From contig JASAMV010006597.1 of assembly GCA_030248065.1 (NCBI GenBank), positions 1 through 64,000 of the forward strand: DNA of 64,000 nucleotides, written 5' to 3'. Shown here piece after piece: positions 1 to 11,400 of this stretch (position 1 is its first letter; every line of letters starts with the position of its first letter). The position numbers and the translations under genes were made by a program. This DNA is from Rhynchonema sp. JSB1_4 (Eukaryota; Nematoda; Chromadorea; Monhysterida; Xyalidae). Under the pieces are notes generated by a model. That model worked only from the letters and a program-made list of their open reading frames with translations, did no database searches and was not told where the DNA came from.

Positions 1-3000
1 GGCCGATCTGACTTGATCGTGAAAGTAGAACTTCAGCAGCGGGGACATCACTTTCAATACCGGTTCGACGTAGTCAACGAAGGACGTGCCCAGTTCACGC
101 GTATAACACACCAACATATCGCACGCCGTCGCTTTGTCCTCGAGACCGGTCGTGCGAATGCCGAATGCTTGCTGGACATTATGTAAAATAAATTGATTTA
201 TGAGACAATGCTAATTATCGGAACATCATTCTCCGACATAAAACTCGGAAATTGAAGCGACAGAAAAAATGTTTTGTAAAGTCGAGATACAAACAGTGTA
301 TCATCAATGACTTGGAGGAAAGTATCGGTAAAATACAACACAAGTCTTGCAAACAGATCCCTGGGATGTCTGATCACGATATTAATCATCGGACTGACGC
401 GAGGAACGCCTAACCTTATCTCCCAGTGAGACAAACTGCCAGTCAGTATCGGTATCCTCGTTCGCATCGTCTTCTGAAACATAATAGCACTCGCAAAAAT
501 TACACCATCACAAAAATCGTTGGAAACAAATTATATACCATCAACAACGGCGACTTCCGGTTTGTCCTCAGCCACTTTCATCACAGCTGGCATGACGGTG
601 GGAAGATATGGAGCAAACTGTTCCCCCATGAGCTTACAGATTCGAGCCCACGCACTATTGATCAATATAGCTAATCTGTAAAAATAGACGCAAAATATTC
701 AAAAACCGTGTCAAAATTGCCAAAAAATTCACAAAAAGCGCTGTTGGATGAATAACGGTGTCTAACCCTTGGATCATCCGCCTGCATTTCGCCCCATTCT
801 TGCTGTGATTGCAGCAATTCGTTCATGATCTCACTCGCATCCGGTAGAAACTAAAAATACAATTATTTTCTCTCTATTTTATGTCAAATCACACACAGCT
901 GCAAATCGCCACCAACCCGTTGAGCTCCCACAGCCAGCCCGATCAACGATATGCCGCTCAATCGTTTCTACCACACAACAGACGCCAGCTCAACCGTCGT
1001 CGCGTTCGTCCAGATGAACTTCAGACATGGCATGATCCTGATGGGGACTATCATGAAGAAACCAGACACTGAATGTACACTGAGTGACGGGAGCACGCTG
1101 ACAATCCAACTAACTCGTCATAATATTTGCTGAACTGTTCTTCAGCCGTGTAGGCAACACTCGCAATGGTCGTAACGACCTGCTCGAGCACCAATTTCTT
1201 GCCGCCGCCTTCCACCAGCTGCAAAAGGAGTGTGTAGCAGTGTTTCATTTAGTTCTTATAAATGTGAGCAAGATTATAATATTGAGATCTATAGAGCTCC
1301 ATATATCAGTTTCGGACCCTCTCACGAAACCATATACAGTATGTCACAATGCATCCGGGTCCTCATCAGTCATGAGATGCATTGCTCGCTCCCTATTCTA
1401 TTAGAAGATGTATGAATTTTGAAATTAAAAAAAATAAGAAAATTTTTTTTTGCAAGTCGGCCAAACCTCCTTCCAAATACGGTTTCAAATCACAAAATTG
1501 AAAACAACCCGAACCGAACCTGTTTAAAAGTGGTTGTAGTATTCCCTGCCAGTTTCTCCATGATAACGTCAAGATAAGCGACCAGAATGTGCTTGGGACA
1601 ATCCTCGCTGAAATTCACCAGTGCAGCACCAGCATGTGTGGCCACTCGCGGACTCGACAAATCCTCCAGGCATGTCAGCAAACCCGGCACCACCTTGTGA
1701 AACTCCATAAATTTGAACCTGGAAACAATTTTGACAAGAACGTACCTTCGAATGACATTTCTTCTGCAACGTTGGTGCAAAATCGGACGACATTTGACCG
1801 AGCGCGTTGCAGGTGGCGTAGCGTACACGCGGATGCTGCAAGAATAGCATCTGATTGAGAATTGCTTTTACTAATGTTGTTTTTTGAACAAATCGGTGGG
1901 TCAGTGAAATTGAGCCAGTCTTTCAGGTCCAGGTGCATTAATGAGCTCTTCAAAACATTTCATCGCGAAGATCATAATTGTGTCAAATCTGAGCCTGATC
2001 GGCAAAGGGTTTTGCATTGTCACGACGAACAATGCAGATAAAAGCACAACAAGATTAGTTCCGCGCTTTCAATCGTACCTGATCAGCCAGGAACGGGATC
2101 ATATTATCAACAATCTGATCAATCAACGGTTCCATTGCCTTCTTCGAACCCTCGCCAATCGTCGATAGTGCCATAATACCGGCGTGACGGTGTTGCCACG
2201 TGGCTGAATGGGCATCGCACATAAAATCAATGAAAGAGAAAACGTTAAAATTTCCCAGACCAAGTCACCGGATGACATGAGAACAACCAGTTTGTTCTGA
2301 ATTATCGGCCAGATGGTTTTGCCGCCGAGCGCTATCGACAGTCGGTCCAGCGATGTTTCACCGACAGTCGCGTCCCTGATATCAGTTGGATGACATGAAA
2401 ATTTTCTCTTCATAATAATTTATACCAAAAAAAGTATTACTGACTCGTCATCATCGTCTTCATTCACTTCATCAGCAGCGTGCCAGTCAGGGTCATCCTC
2501 CAATTCCACCATGAAATTCAGGCATTGCTCGACTGAAAAAGACAAACAAAATTATTATTGCCTACAATATGTAAAAATGAGATGAAAAAAGAAAACTTCG
2601 TCCCAAACGGCAGCTCACCCAAGGCCGGAATGAATTGTGCGCATCGTTTTCGCATCATTGACGCTGACGACTCGCATAGACTCACCAACACCTCCATGGC
2701 GCTGTGACGGATGGTCGGCTCCAGTTCGTCGTTGTTGATTGCCTGAATCGACAAGGCCATTGCCATTGGCTGCGCATAATTTCTTAGTAAAGCAAAAAAG
2801 TATAAAAAACAGCATTCACAAACCTGCAAGCACATCTGACAGATCTCATTCAAATGTGTGCGCAACATTTTCGGTGCCGAAGTAGCCAGATCACCGAGAC
2901 ATTGCAATGGAACGTCGTCGTCGTCACCGGCCGTGATCACGTGATGCACCACCTTGACAAATCAGGGCATTTCGATAAATCAATAATATTTTTCACGCCC

Positions 3001-4587
3001 AAACCAGGCCACAACCTTCAACATGACTGGCAACAGATCGCTGAATTGTCGTAACGTATGTTGATCTTCGTCATTGTCACACACGAACGCTGTGAATGCG
3101 CGCACGGCCGTCGAGCACACTTGCGCATCGCCTGGCAATCCAAACGGATTTTATTTTGAAATTAATGAACACTTTTTCTTAGTGCATTGGGTGTGCTTGT
3201 TGTGGCACGCATAACGCTTTGCGTAGTGCGATCGATACATAGTAGTGGGTTTAGGCTTTGTGGGCTCCAATTGTGCAGATCTGAGCTCAGTCCAGCACCA
3301 GGCTAGACTGGGTGGGCCCGGACACCATGCCGGGGGTAACACACACTCAGATGATTTTACGCAGACGTTTTATACTCTGCGCAAAACATCAGAGCCTGTT
3401 CACTGTCATGCAACCAACCAACCATTGTGCCGCATACACGTGCCGAGCATGTCCTTGATTTGAGCCAGATATTTCGATTGGTCCACGCCAAACACGCCAG
3501 GCACACTTCTGTAAATAAGAAATCGGTGGTGTGGGTGTCACGTGACTATACTTGCGTATTTTTCCGCAAAATATATTTTTGGAAAAAAAACCGTTTTTTT
3601 CCAAATATTTTTCCAGTACTTAAGGATACCCATGGTCCATTTTTTTTCCAAAAGTTGCCACTTGGAAAAATTTCCGGAAAAATAAAAACGTATTTTTCCG
3701 GGCCTCGGGAAGAAAACGTTTCTTTTTTGGTTTTTTTTCCGGAAAAAACGGTTTTTTCCGGCCCGCAAGTATACACGTGACCGCAAGAAACATAAATCAC
3801 GCGCTTAATGAGCTATCAAATCATAAACGCACTCATAAATACTCATCGATAGGTTCTTCATGGAATCGCTCGGCGACAGCGCAGCGTCGTGGATGAATGT
3901 GAGAACCTCGGGCCATTGCTGACCGCCCGTTTCGTCGTCTGAAAATTGCAGTGAAACTGTAGTGCTTCTTCGTTTTGATTGGTTAATTAAGTGGATGAGC
4001 GATTCAAAAAAAGGCGCGGCGGAACATAACTGAATTTACAACATCAACTAACTGATGGTGCCCCTGGCCACTTCAGCGATCACGTCACCAATCCGTTTCT
4101 TCAACAATCTGTCCTCTTCGTGTGCAGCGAACATCAACAATTCCGCCTTGAAGCTCGCGTGCATGTCAGCCGACCAGGCCGTGCCCAGATCGTCCCAATT
4201 ACTCGTTAGAATACGACGCAGCAACACCAGGCATAGCGATCGGATCTGGACGGAATTATAAACCATTGAAAAAGGCGGGCATTTTCCCTCAAAATATCCT
4301 GAACAGTTGGTAAAATTAATGTTTGTGAGTCGTGAGAACTTATATGAATATTGACAAAAGGGACGCTCTATGCGCAAAATCTACGGCAGAATATTATCTG
4401 CCGCACAGGCACAACGTACAAACATACCTCAGTGGCGACTGTTGTCTGTTTGAACAAACTCCACAGATATCGGGCCCTGTCAGCGACAGGCATGGCCTCA
4501 AACGTCGCTTCAGCAGCTTTGCGTGATTCGTTACTCTTCGGCCATCATCCCATTGATAAGCGATTGGAACTGCGTCAATTCGTCCAT
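1..4587 (-). CDS. IPO5: Importin-5 / karyopherin beta-3 (partial, 3' end outside window)
   Basis: HEAT-repeat nuclear import receptor that carries cargo such as ribosomal proteins through nuclear pores under Ran control. At least twelve exons, read right to left, match animal IPO5 in order: start near 4587 (MDELTQFQ), LLRRIL...KAELLM (4053-4250), QWPEVLTF (3850-3940), [13 protein letters not shown] (3400-3508), the RAFTAF segment (3018-3133), the acidic loop (2450-2530), [19 protein letters not shown] (1750-1860), [11 protein letters not shown] (1530-1720), [20 protein letters not shown] (1115-1222), NSAWARICK (540-660), and [13 protein letters not shown] at the left edge. Odd: exon 1 meets a TAA after MMAEE and the homology continues in another frame at [15 protein letters not shown]; a TAG interrupts the segment before [10 protein letters not shown] near 975-1000; a third frame slip is possible at the exon starting near 665. 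These may be assembly indels or signs of decay; the conservation elsewhere favours a working gene with sequence errors. Confidence 0.93.
3547..3773. mobile_element. hAT-like MITE, TATACTTGCG family, copy 1
   Basis: Inverted termini TATACTTGCG...CGCAAGTATA enclose AT-rich sequence with runs resembling GGAAAAAAACCG. It is flanked by an exact 8-bp target duplication CACGTGAC (3539-3546 and 3774-3781). It lies in an IPO5 intron. Non-autonomous: no transposase reading frame. Other copies are at 7624, 37155 and 52523. Confidence 0.88.
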
Positions 4588-4759
4588 TGTCCTCGTTTTT
4601 CAAAATTTTTAATACTTCAAGTTGAAAACTGATTGGCTGTTTTGTTCGTATTGATAAAACGCTCGAAATTTGCTTCGATTTTCGTATGGTTTGCAAACAG
4701 GTGGCCTGGCGTCTGAAAAAATGAGTTTGTTGCTGAACCTTTCCTGTCAAGTTTTAACA

Positions 4760-5285
4760 CGGTTTTGTGGTAGTAGGTATGGCGAGGGGGTAACCACCTG
4801 CCACTTGCCCCTTTTTAGAAAAAATTCTCAATAAAACGGGTATTTTGGCGACTTTTGAGAACATTGCCCTAAAAACCACCCATTTCAGCCCTAAAATGCC
4901 CATTTTAGGCCCAAACATGCCTATTTTCGACAAAAATTGAGGCGGTTAGTGTACCAGGGCGCGGTGGGTAGGGGCAGGGGGTTGAGGGTACCAGAGCGGG
5001 GCGGGTATGGAGGTCGGCAAAAAGTGCGGCCCGGCCCGGCAGGCATGTACACAGCACTAATCAATACCGATTTTTAGGGCCCACCCAATACCCAATATCT
5101 GGCTTCTGGCCCAATACCCCATACTCAGTACCAGTGGTGTCGGTTGGGGGGCCCAGTATCCGTTCTCTTGATTTTTTCAAACCGGGGGTATACTGGCGGT
5201 GGCGGATGGAAAAAACGTTTTTTTTCACGAAAAAACGGGTCCATCTGGGACGTGACGAAAAAAAAACCGACCTGGCGCGGCGGTT
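4760..5285. other. Gene-free stretch with transposon debris
   Basis: Upstream side of IPO5. 4780-5035 carries the AT-rich core (blocks like TGCCCATTTTAGGC) and GTACC/GGGTAGGGG motifs of the CAGTG-type hAT MITEs described elsewhere, but no clean ends or target duplication were found. A short GC-rich tract (5020-5045) resembles the CAGAGGTGGG family. No coding sequence recognised. Confidence 0.5.
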
Positions 5286-6346
5286 ACCGTAAAAACCTAA
5301 ATAGAAGGGGGGGCTCTATTAATTCACTGACCCCATTTTGGGGGGGCTCTATTCCGGGGGGCCTCTATTAATTCACTGATCCGAACCTGAAAAATTGTTC
5401 AAATTCAAATTTTATCTGTAAGCTCACGCAAAGACCTTCAGGAGATCCGGCAAACACCTAAAAAAGAGACATATCAGTAAATAGCACACAAAATTATAAT
5501 CATGAATGATCAAACGACAAAACGTACCGGAGAGATTCAAAAACAACAAACAACACAGCAACGGCAGGCGATAAATCAGCGATTGATGGCGAACACGAGA
5601 TGATAACAGATGTCAACAAAATTGATGATGACCTGAAAGCAGCAACCCAGTGACTGAGGGGATCAGTCAACGACAGCTGAGAATTTTGATGAAATGTGGC
5701 AAGAAACTACGTCTCGACCACGTGAGTTTAGTTTAGTTTTAAAGGCCGCAATTGAGGCAGCAGAGACGACGTCCTCTGGGAGCCTGTTCCAGAGGTCCAC
5801 GACACGATAGGCCCAGTACCCGGACAAGTCTGCACCCGCGCCATGGACTCGACACAAACCGTGGGAGTGCCCTCGGGTTGGGCGGCCGGTGTCACGAGAT
5901 GGAAAGAAGGATTCCTTGGTTACCCCAGGTATGTGACCGTGAATGACCTTGTACACAAGCACAAGATCGTTCACGGTCCGGCGATAAATTAGGGGGTCTA
6001 AATTTAGGGCATGCAAACGCTGTTGATAAGACAGTGTTTGTTCCCATAAATACCCCCAAAAACCCCTAAAAACGGGTTTGAAAGGATGTTTTTTCGCTTG
6101 CAACCGCATTTATTCGTGTCTATTCGTCAATAGGAGGCGTATTATGTGCTCTGAACAAACAACAAACGTGCATAAATGTACCTGTACACCACTATCAAGC
6201 CTTAATACACTACAGTATAGGGGATGTTACTTTGGGGGGGCTCTATTCCGGGGGGGGCTCTATTAATTCACTGACCCCTTTTTGGGGGGGCTGTATTACG
6301 AGGGGGGCTCTATTCCGGGGGGGGGCTGTATTTAGGTTTTTACGGT
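5286..6346. mobile_element. Inverted-repeat element with ACCGTAAAAACC termini, copy 1
   Basis: Ends ACCGTAAAAACCTAAATA (left) and TATTTAGGTTTTTACGGT (right) are near-perfect inverted repeats. Inside both ends are G-rich subterminal repeats (CTCTATTAATTCACTGA, GGGGGGGCTCTATTCCGG). The middle matches copy 2 (10596-11451) around the GTTTGAAAGGATGTTTT segment, but here it is interrupted by a non-LTR retrotransposon fragment. No transposase; target duplication not resolved. Confidence 0.75.
5398..6044 (-). mobile_element. 5'-truncated non-LTR retrotransposon (RT C-terminal fragment)
   Basis: The minus strand encodes a fragment of the region C-terminal to a reverse transcriptase (QTLSYQQRLHALNLDPLIYR, then DLVLVYKVIHGHIPGV and VVDLWNRLPEDVVSAASI), as in CR1/Jockey-type elements. 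It is nearly identical to the longer copy at 29878-30790, including the 3' UTR (CAAATTTTATCTG end near 5400). Comparison with 10596-11451 shows it inserted into the surrounding inverted-repeat element. Inactive: RT catalytic core and endonuclease are absent. Confidence 0.85.
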
Positions 6347-6361
6347 ACCTACCTTGGTCGC

Positions 6362-6700
6362 GGCGGTTAGTGTACCTTAGGGGGGGACCTCCCCCCTCCC
6401 CCCAGGAACGACACTGCTTGGGGGACCCCCCACCCCCAGCCACAGCACTGGGGGGGAGGACCCAAATTTGGAGAAAAGTCATTTTTTGAGGTCGAAAATT
6501 TGGCTCATTTTTGCCCCTTTTAGAAAAAAATCTCAATAAAAAGGGTATTTTGGCGATTTTTGACGACATTGACCTAAAAACATAGTTTTTTAAACACTTT
6601 TTAGGTGCAATTTGCACCTAAAAAATCAGAATTGCACCTAAAAATTCAGGGTTAGGTGCAAGGTTGCACCTAAAATTTTGGGCCCTTGCCAACACAAGTT
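6362..6700. other. Remnants of CAGTG-type hAT MITEs
   Basis: Contains the family end CCAGGAACGACACTG (6407-6421), a second end AGCCACAGCACTG (6440-6452) and the AT-rich core also seen at 52150-52330 (blocks like TTTTTGCCCCTTTT). Overlapping or truncated copies; no target duplication found. No gene seen. Confidence 0.6.
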
Positions 6701-6721
6701 TCCATTGACACACATTTTCGA

Positions 6722-7020
6722 GTAAAGGCAGTCTACCGGAGGTTGTCACTCAGCCCCGAATACCGTAACCCACCGTAATTTTGATCTGCAAGGATCGTGT
6801 CGAGACCATTTCGTTTTTATCTATGTTTTGCATGTTAGCGCCAACACCAACCAACATTTCCAATTTTTGGTGATCGACGCGCACGATGACAATTTCTAGC
6901 TTGCTGCCGCTAATACACGTGTCGATAAGCAGCGATCAGCATGGTTCTCGCAACGATCTCGCTTGTGGTGGGTTACGGTATTCGGGGGCTGAGTGACAAC
7001 CTCCCGTAGACTGCCTTTAC
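6722..7020. repeat. Foldback element with ~52-bp arms
   Basis: Left arm GTAAAGGCAGTCTACCGGAG... (6722 on) is the near-perfect reverse complement of the right arm ending CTCCCGTAGACTGCCTTTAC (7020); both include the GGTTGTCACTCAGCCCC and ATACCGTAACCCACC blocks. A loop of ~190 bp separates them. It directly precedes the minisatellite. Confidence 0.85.
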
Positions 7021-7126
7021 GGTCCATCTGAAGAAAATGCAGCCCACCGCAATAGGGTCGCCGCAACCGACAGCACTGCCGCGCTTTTTCAATCAACGAT
7101 CCCACGCTGGACGCACTTTCAACGTG

Positions 7127-7560
7127 ATGGACCCTAATGCTATGGACCCTAATGGTCAGTGGACCCTACTGCTACACTTTTGTGAGGTGGACCCTAATGC
7201 TATGGACCCTAATGGTCAATGGACCCTACTGCTACACTTTTGTGAGGTGGACCCTAATGCTATGGACCCTAATGGTCAGTGGACCCTACTGCGACACTTT
7301 TGTGAGGTGGACCCTAATGCTATGGACCCTAATGGTCAGTGGACCCTACTGCTACACTTTTGTGAGGTGGACCCTAATGCTATGGACCCTACTGAGGGGT
7401 GGACCCTAATGCTATGGATATGGACCCTACTGAGGGGTGGACCCTAATGCTATGGACCCTAACGACGGGTGGACCCTAATGCTATGGACCCTATCGCTAC
7501 TGGACCCAAGTGTAGCATGGGACCCTAATGCGCGCTGGACCCTAATGAGCACTGGACCGT
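7127..7560. repeat. 60-bp minisatellite (TGGACCCTAATGC units)
   Basis: Four almost identical 60-bp units (about 7127-7380), each built from 15-bp TGGACCCTAATGCTA-like subrepeats plus GGTCAGTGGACCCTACTGCT and CACTTTTGTGAGG, followed by shorter degenerate units to about 7560. Sixty is divisible by three, so the array stays open in several frames (a 20-residue repeat DPNAMDPNGQWTLLLHFCEV); nothing suggests it is translated. Confidence 0.95.
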
Positions 7561-7623
7561 AATGATACGCAACCGCTGGACCGGACATATTTTCGAAAAG
7601 TGTCGAAACACGTTCCTCCACTC

Positions 7624-8049
7624 TATACTTGCGTATTTTTCCGCAAAATATATTTTTGAAAAAAAACCGTTTTTTTCCGAGCAAAAAACCGTTTTTTTTC
7701 CAAATATTTTTCCAGTACTTAAGGATACCCATGGTCCAAAAACGCCTATTTTGGAGGAAATTTTGTCGGGCAATGGCCTGAAACCGGCTAAAAATGCACT
7801 TGGAGATTAAAAACTGCTCATTTTGAACTGTTTAGGACTGATTTACAGTGGTTTTGACAACATCATTTCGCGACCTTGGAAATTTTCTCGAAAATTTTTG
7901 GAAAAAAACCGTTTTTTTCCAAAAGTTGCCACTTGGAAAAATTTCCGGAAAAATAAAAACGTATTTTTCCAGGCCTCGGAAAAAAAACGGTTTTTTTCGG
8001 GTTTTTTTTTCGGAAGAAAAAACGGGTTTTTTTCCAGCCCGCAAGTATA
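7624..8049. mobile_element. hAT-like MITE, TATACTTGCG family, copy 2
   Basis: Termini TATACTTGCG...CGCAAGTATA with exact 8-bp target duplication CTCCACTC (7616-7623, 8050-8057). Longer than copy 1; the extra interior (AAAACGCCTATTTTGGAG, GGTTTTGACAACATC) is shared with the 37155 copy, so copy 1 is an internal deletion derivative. Confidence 0.9.
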
Positions 8050-8476
8050 CTCCACTCAGATTCGGGTTGTTTCAAGTTGGGTTGTATCCGAGTGGCACGG
8101 AACGAGTGAATCATCATGTTAGCGGTAAAGTTCTCGAATGTCCACCATATCCGTCCAGCATTCTCGAAACTTGTACCTCCGTCCAACAAACATGTGGCGC
8201 CCGATCGTATACGGTATAGCGCCACGCAGGCAGTACGGTGTCAAACAACTGCTAGTCTCCTGTTATTTTATGCCCTTGATTCTGCAAGCGGGAAATTGAT
8301 AGAAGGGAAAATATCTTTAAAACGAGAATAAAGATTCAATTAAATACAACATTCACAGGCAAAATATTTCTAATGCATAGATGGGCTTAATCATCATAAT
8401 CTCAGAAAGAAATAATTTGTGGAATACGCTTCACAATGCCGAATGTTATCAAACACGGCAGAATGAGCATGAGCAC

Positions 8477-11400
8477 TCAAGGGTAGGTGCTTTCCGACAC
8501 GCACTCCTCGTGCGGCAGATGTTTCCATTTCTGATGTTCGATATCCACCCATTTGCCATCCAGGCACGTCACAACCTTCTTGCGCTGTCTGTTTGACATC
8601 AACACCTTGTACGCCGAGCAGGTCAGGGTCAGTTTGGTGTCTGCAATTTTGTCTTCTTTACAGTGACCTTTCAGAGAGTGAACTCCGAAGTGACCGACAA
8701 CTTTCAGCTCCAATCTACCGTTCATGTCGTGTGCCATCTGTGTAATCAATTGTTTTGCATTCAAGCCAACTAACTTTCCTTCACGTATTCGTGTTGCGTT
8801 TCAGGTTGTGGCGGTTCGTAGCCGAAGTGGATGTCCTGCAGTTTGTGCGGGGGCTTCAGGCAGGCTGCAAACATGTGCACTTCAATGAAGACTACTTTTT
8901 TCTGCATATAGCGCTTGCTTCAGGTGGCCACATCTATAGGCTGGTTGGCTGGTATACCTGTCGGGTGTTGTTCGCAGATGAACCAGCTTTTGAAGTCCGT
9001 TCCAACATCGTTCAAACCTTGATATTTGCACAGCAGGATCACGCCACGTTCTACGTGTTTGTGATTATCCGGCTGTCCCTTCGCCCACAGGCTGTGGTCG
9101 ATCTGGGAGTGGTCCGACAACCAGATGAAACTAAAATTTTATTATTTGGTCTTAATTAGCCAAAATGCCAGACACACCGGACAAGCGAGGCTCATCTGCC
9201 AACCCCCAAGCCCAAAGACAACAATAAAGACAACATCGTCGTTTAGTGTGGCAGTGGCGCACGATGATTCAAGGAATTCAGGCCTAAGCCATAAGTGTAT
9301 TTGTCACCTACAATTAATCGGGCGAACAGCGGGTATGTACTTACCTACAAGCAGGGTTGGATCTAAAAAGAGTAAAAAAGCTTTGTAAAAACTTTTTAAA
9401 AAAAAGTTGGCCATTTTTATTTTAAAATTTTAAAAAGCAAGTCCACTTTTTTTATTTTTTTCACCTTTTTTCGCTATTTTCTCACTTTTCAAGGTAAAAA
9501 GGCATGTTTTCATGCGTTTTATTGCTCAAGATTTTCAAAAAAATCCTTATCCTCCCACAATTAATCGCGCTTTGTATTTCGGTTTGAAATGGTGTTGTAT
9601 GGACTCACACAGTTCCCAGCATCTCAACAACCGTTACATGTATGTACAAATGTAGGACGCCTCACACCGTATATGCTGTACAGTTATTGAGCGTGTCGTA
9701 AGCTACATACATATCGACAGGCTCCACGTTGCTCGCGTGTTTGCAGTGGTCGTGCATTAGTCATTTGTTGCTTTTGTGACGCACAATGTGTATGGTGTAC
9801 ATACCTGGATCTTTAGCTCTCTTCAAATTTAGCCCCAGATTCACAAACAGAAGGTTGGTCTTACCTTTGTCATATAACCCACAGGGTTACTTCCGAGGTG
9901 CTCAAAGTCATGACCAAAGGAATTAGACCGCAGCTGATCGACGTAAACATGCAAGTCAGTGGAAAAGTTCTGTTTTGTGTCCCTCAAAAAACACCTAACA
10001 TGATTTTATAAATTTCATTCTTCAACTCTCTCGCAAATCAAGTGTAGGATTTAACACTTTTGTGTTAAAAAAATAACACTTGCGATTGTTGTCCTACGGC
10101 AGCATGAGTTTTTTGACGTAGGTTTTAACACTTTTTTGTAGTTTTAAGTGTAGCTTTTACCAGCGCTGTTTCTAACACTTTTGTGTAGTTTTTTTGAGCA
10201 GCCGCACCCGGCTCCTCGTGCGCTCGAAATAACCCGGCATTTTGGGGGAAATAATTTAGTGGATCTTTATTTTTCATGTTAAACATGGTTTCCTTCCATT
10301 ACTGCACAAATCACGCACTTGTGATGCAAAGACAATGAAATTTGAAACCAGACACAGAAAGCAGTGGAAAACGAAGCAAAACAGGCCAGAAATTCAAAAA
10401 AACAAAAGAACAGGCTGACAGACGTCACAAGCGACACAAAAAAATCAATCAATTTGTTGTTGCTGCTAACTATTGCAACGATCCAAGACGGTTACTCTGT
10501 AATTGATGTATGAACCAAATCAACCAAATATTTGGTGACCAAAGGTTGACAACACCTACATAATTATGAAATGCCCGCCAGTCCAACCTAAGGGCACCAT
10601 AAAAACCGAAATACAAGGGGCACCATTAATTCACTGACCCCATTTTGGGGGGCTCTATTCCGGGGGGGGGCTCTGTTAATTCAGTGACCCGAATCTGAAA
10701 AATTGTACCCAGCAATACCCCTAAAAAGCTCTAAAAATAGGTTTGAAAGGATGTTTTCTCGCTTATAATCGCATATTTGTTCGTGTCTATTCATCAACAA
10801 GAGGCGTATTATATGCTCTGAACGAACAACAGACGTGCATACATTTGTGCACAACTATCAAGCCTTCATACCCTACTATGTGGGGCATTTCATTGGGGGG
10901 GCACTATTCGGGGGGGGGGGCTCTATTAATTCACTGCAGAGGTGGGAATCGGGCCGGGTTACCTCGGCCCGGCCCGGCCCGACGAGGTGCGGGGGTCGGC
11001 CCGCTCCGGTCCGAACCGGACCCACTTGCAAAAAAGTCGGCCCGGCCCGGCCCGATTTTTTCGGCCCGACTTTTTCTGATGATATTTTGAAGCTATTTTT
11101 TGGTGAAAAAATTGCTGTTTTTTTGGTTCAAAAATACCTGATAATCATGGAAGTCGGTACTAATTTGGAGAATCGCGAGAAATTTTGGCAAATTTACCCT
11201 AAAAAATCACGATTTTTTATTGATCGATTATTATTTATTGATTATTTATCGATGATGTCGGGCCTTTTCGGGCAGGCCACCCCGGCCCGGCCCGGCGGCC
11301 CGACATTCCGGAAAGTCGGCCCGGCCCGGCCCGACCGTTCGGGTCGGAAACCTCGGCCCGGCCCGATTCCCACCTCTGATTCACTGACCCCATTTTGGGG

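Noticed and set aside
470..490. TGAAACATA near an IPO5 intron as a further TGAAACATT site
   Set aside because: On the coding strand it is TATGTTTCAG, a normal splice acceptor; not counted with the exact 9-mer.
7037..7447. Open frame with a 20-residue repeat (DPNAMDPNGQWTLLLHFCEV)
   Set aside because: It is the minisatellite read in one frame; other frames are equally open and there is no start context or homology.
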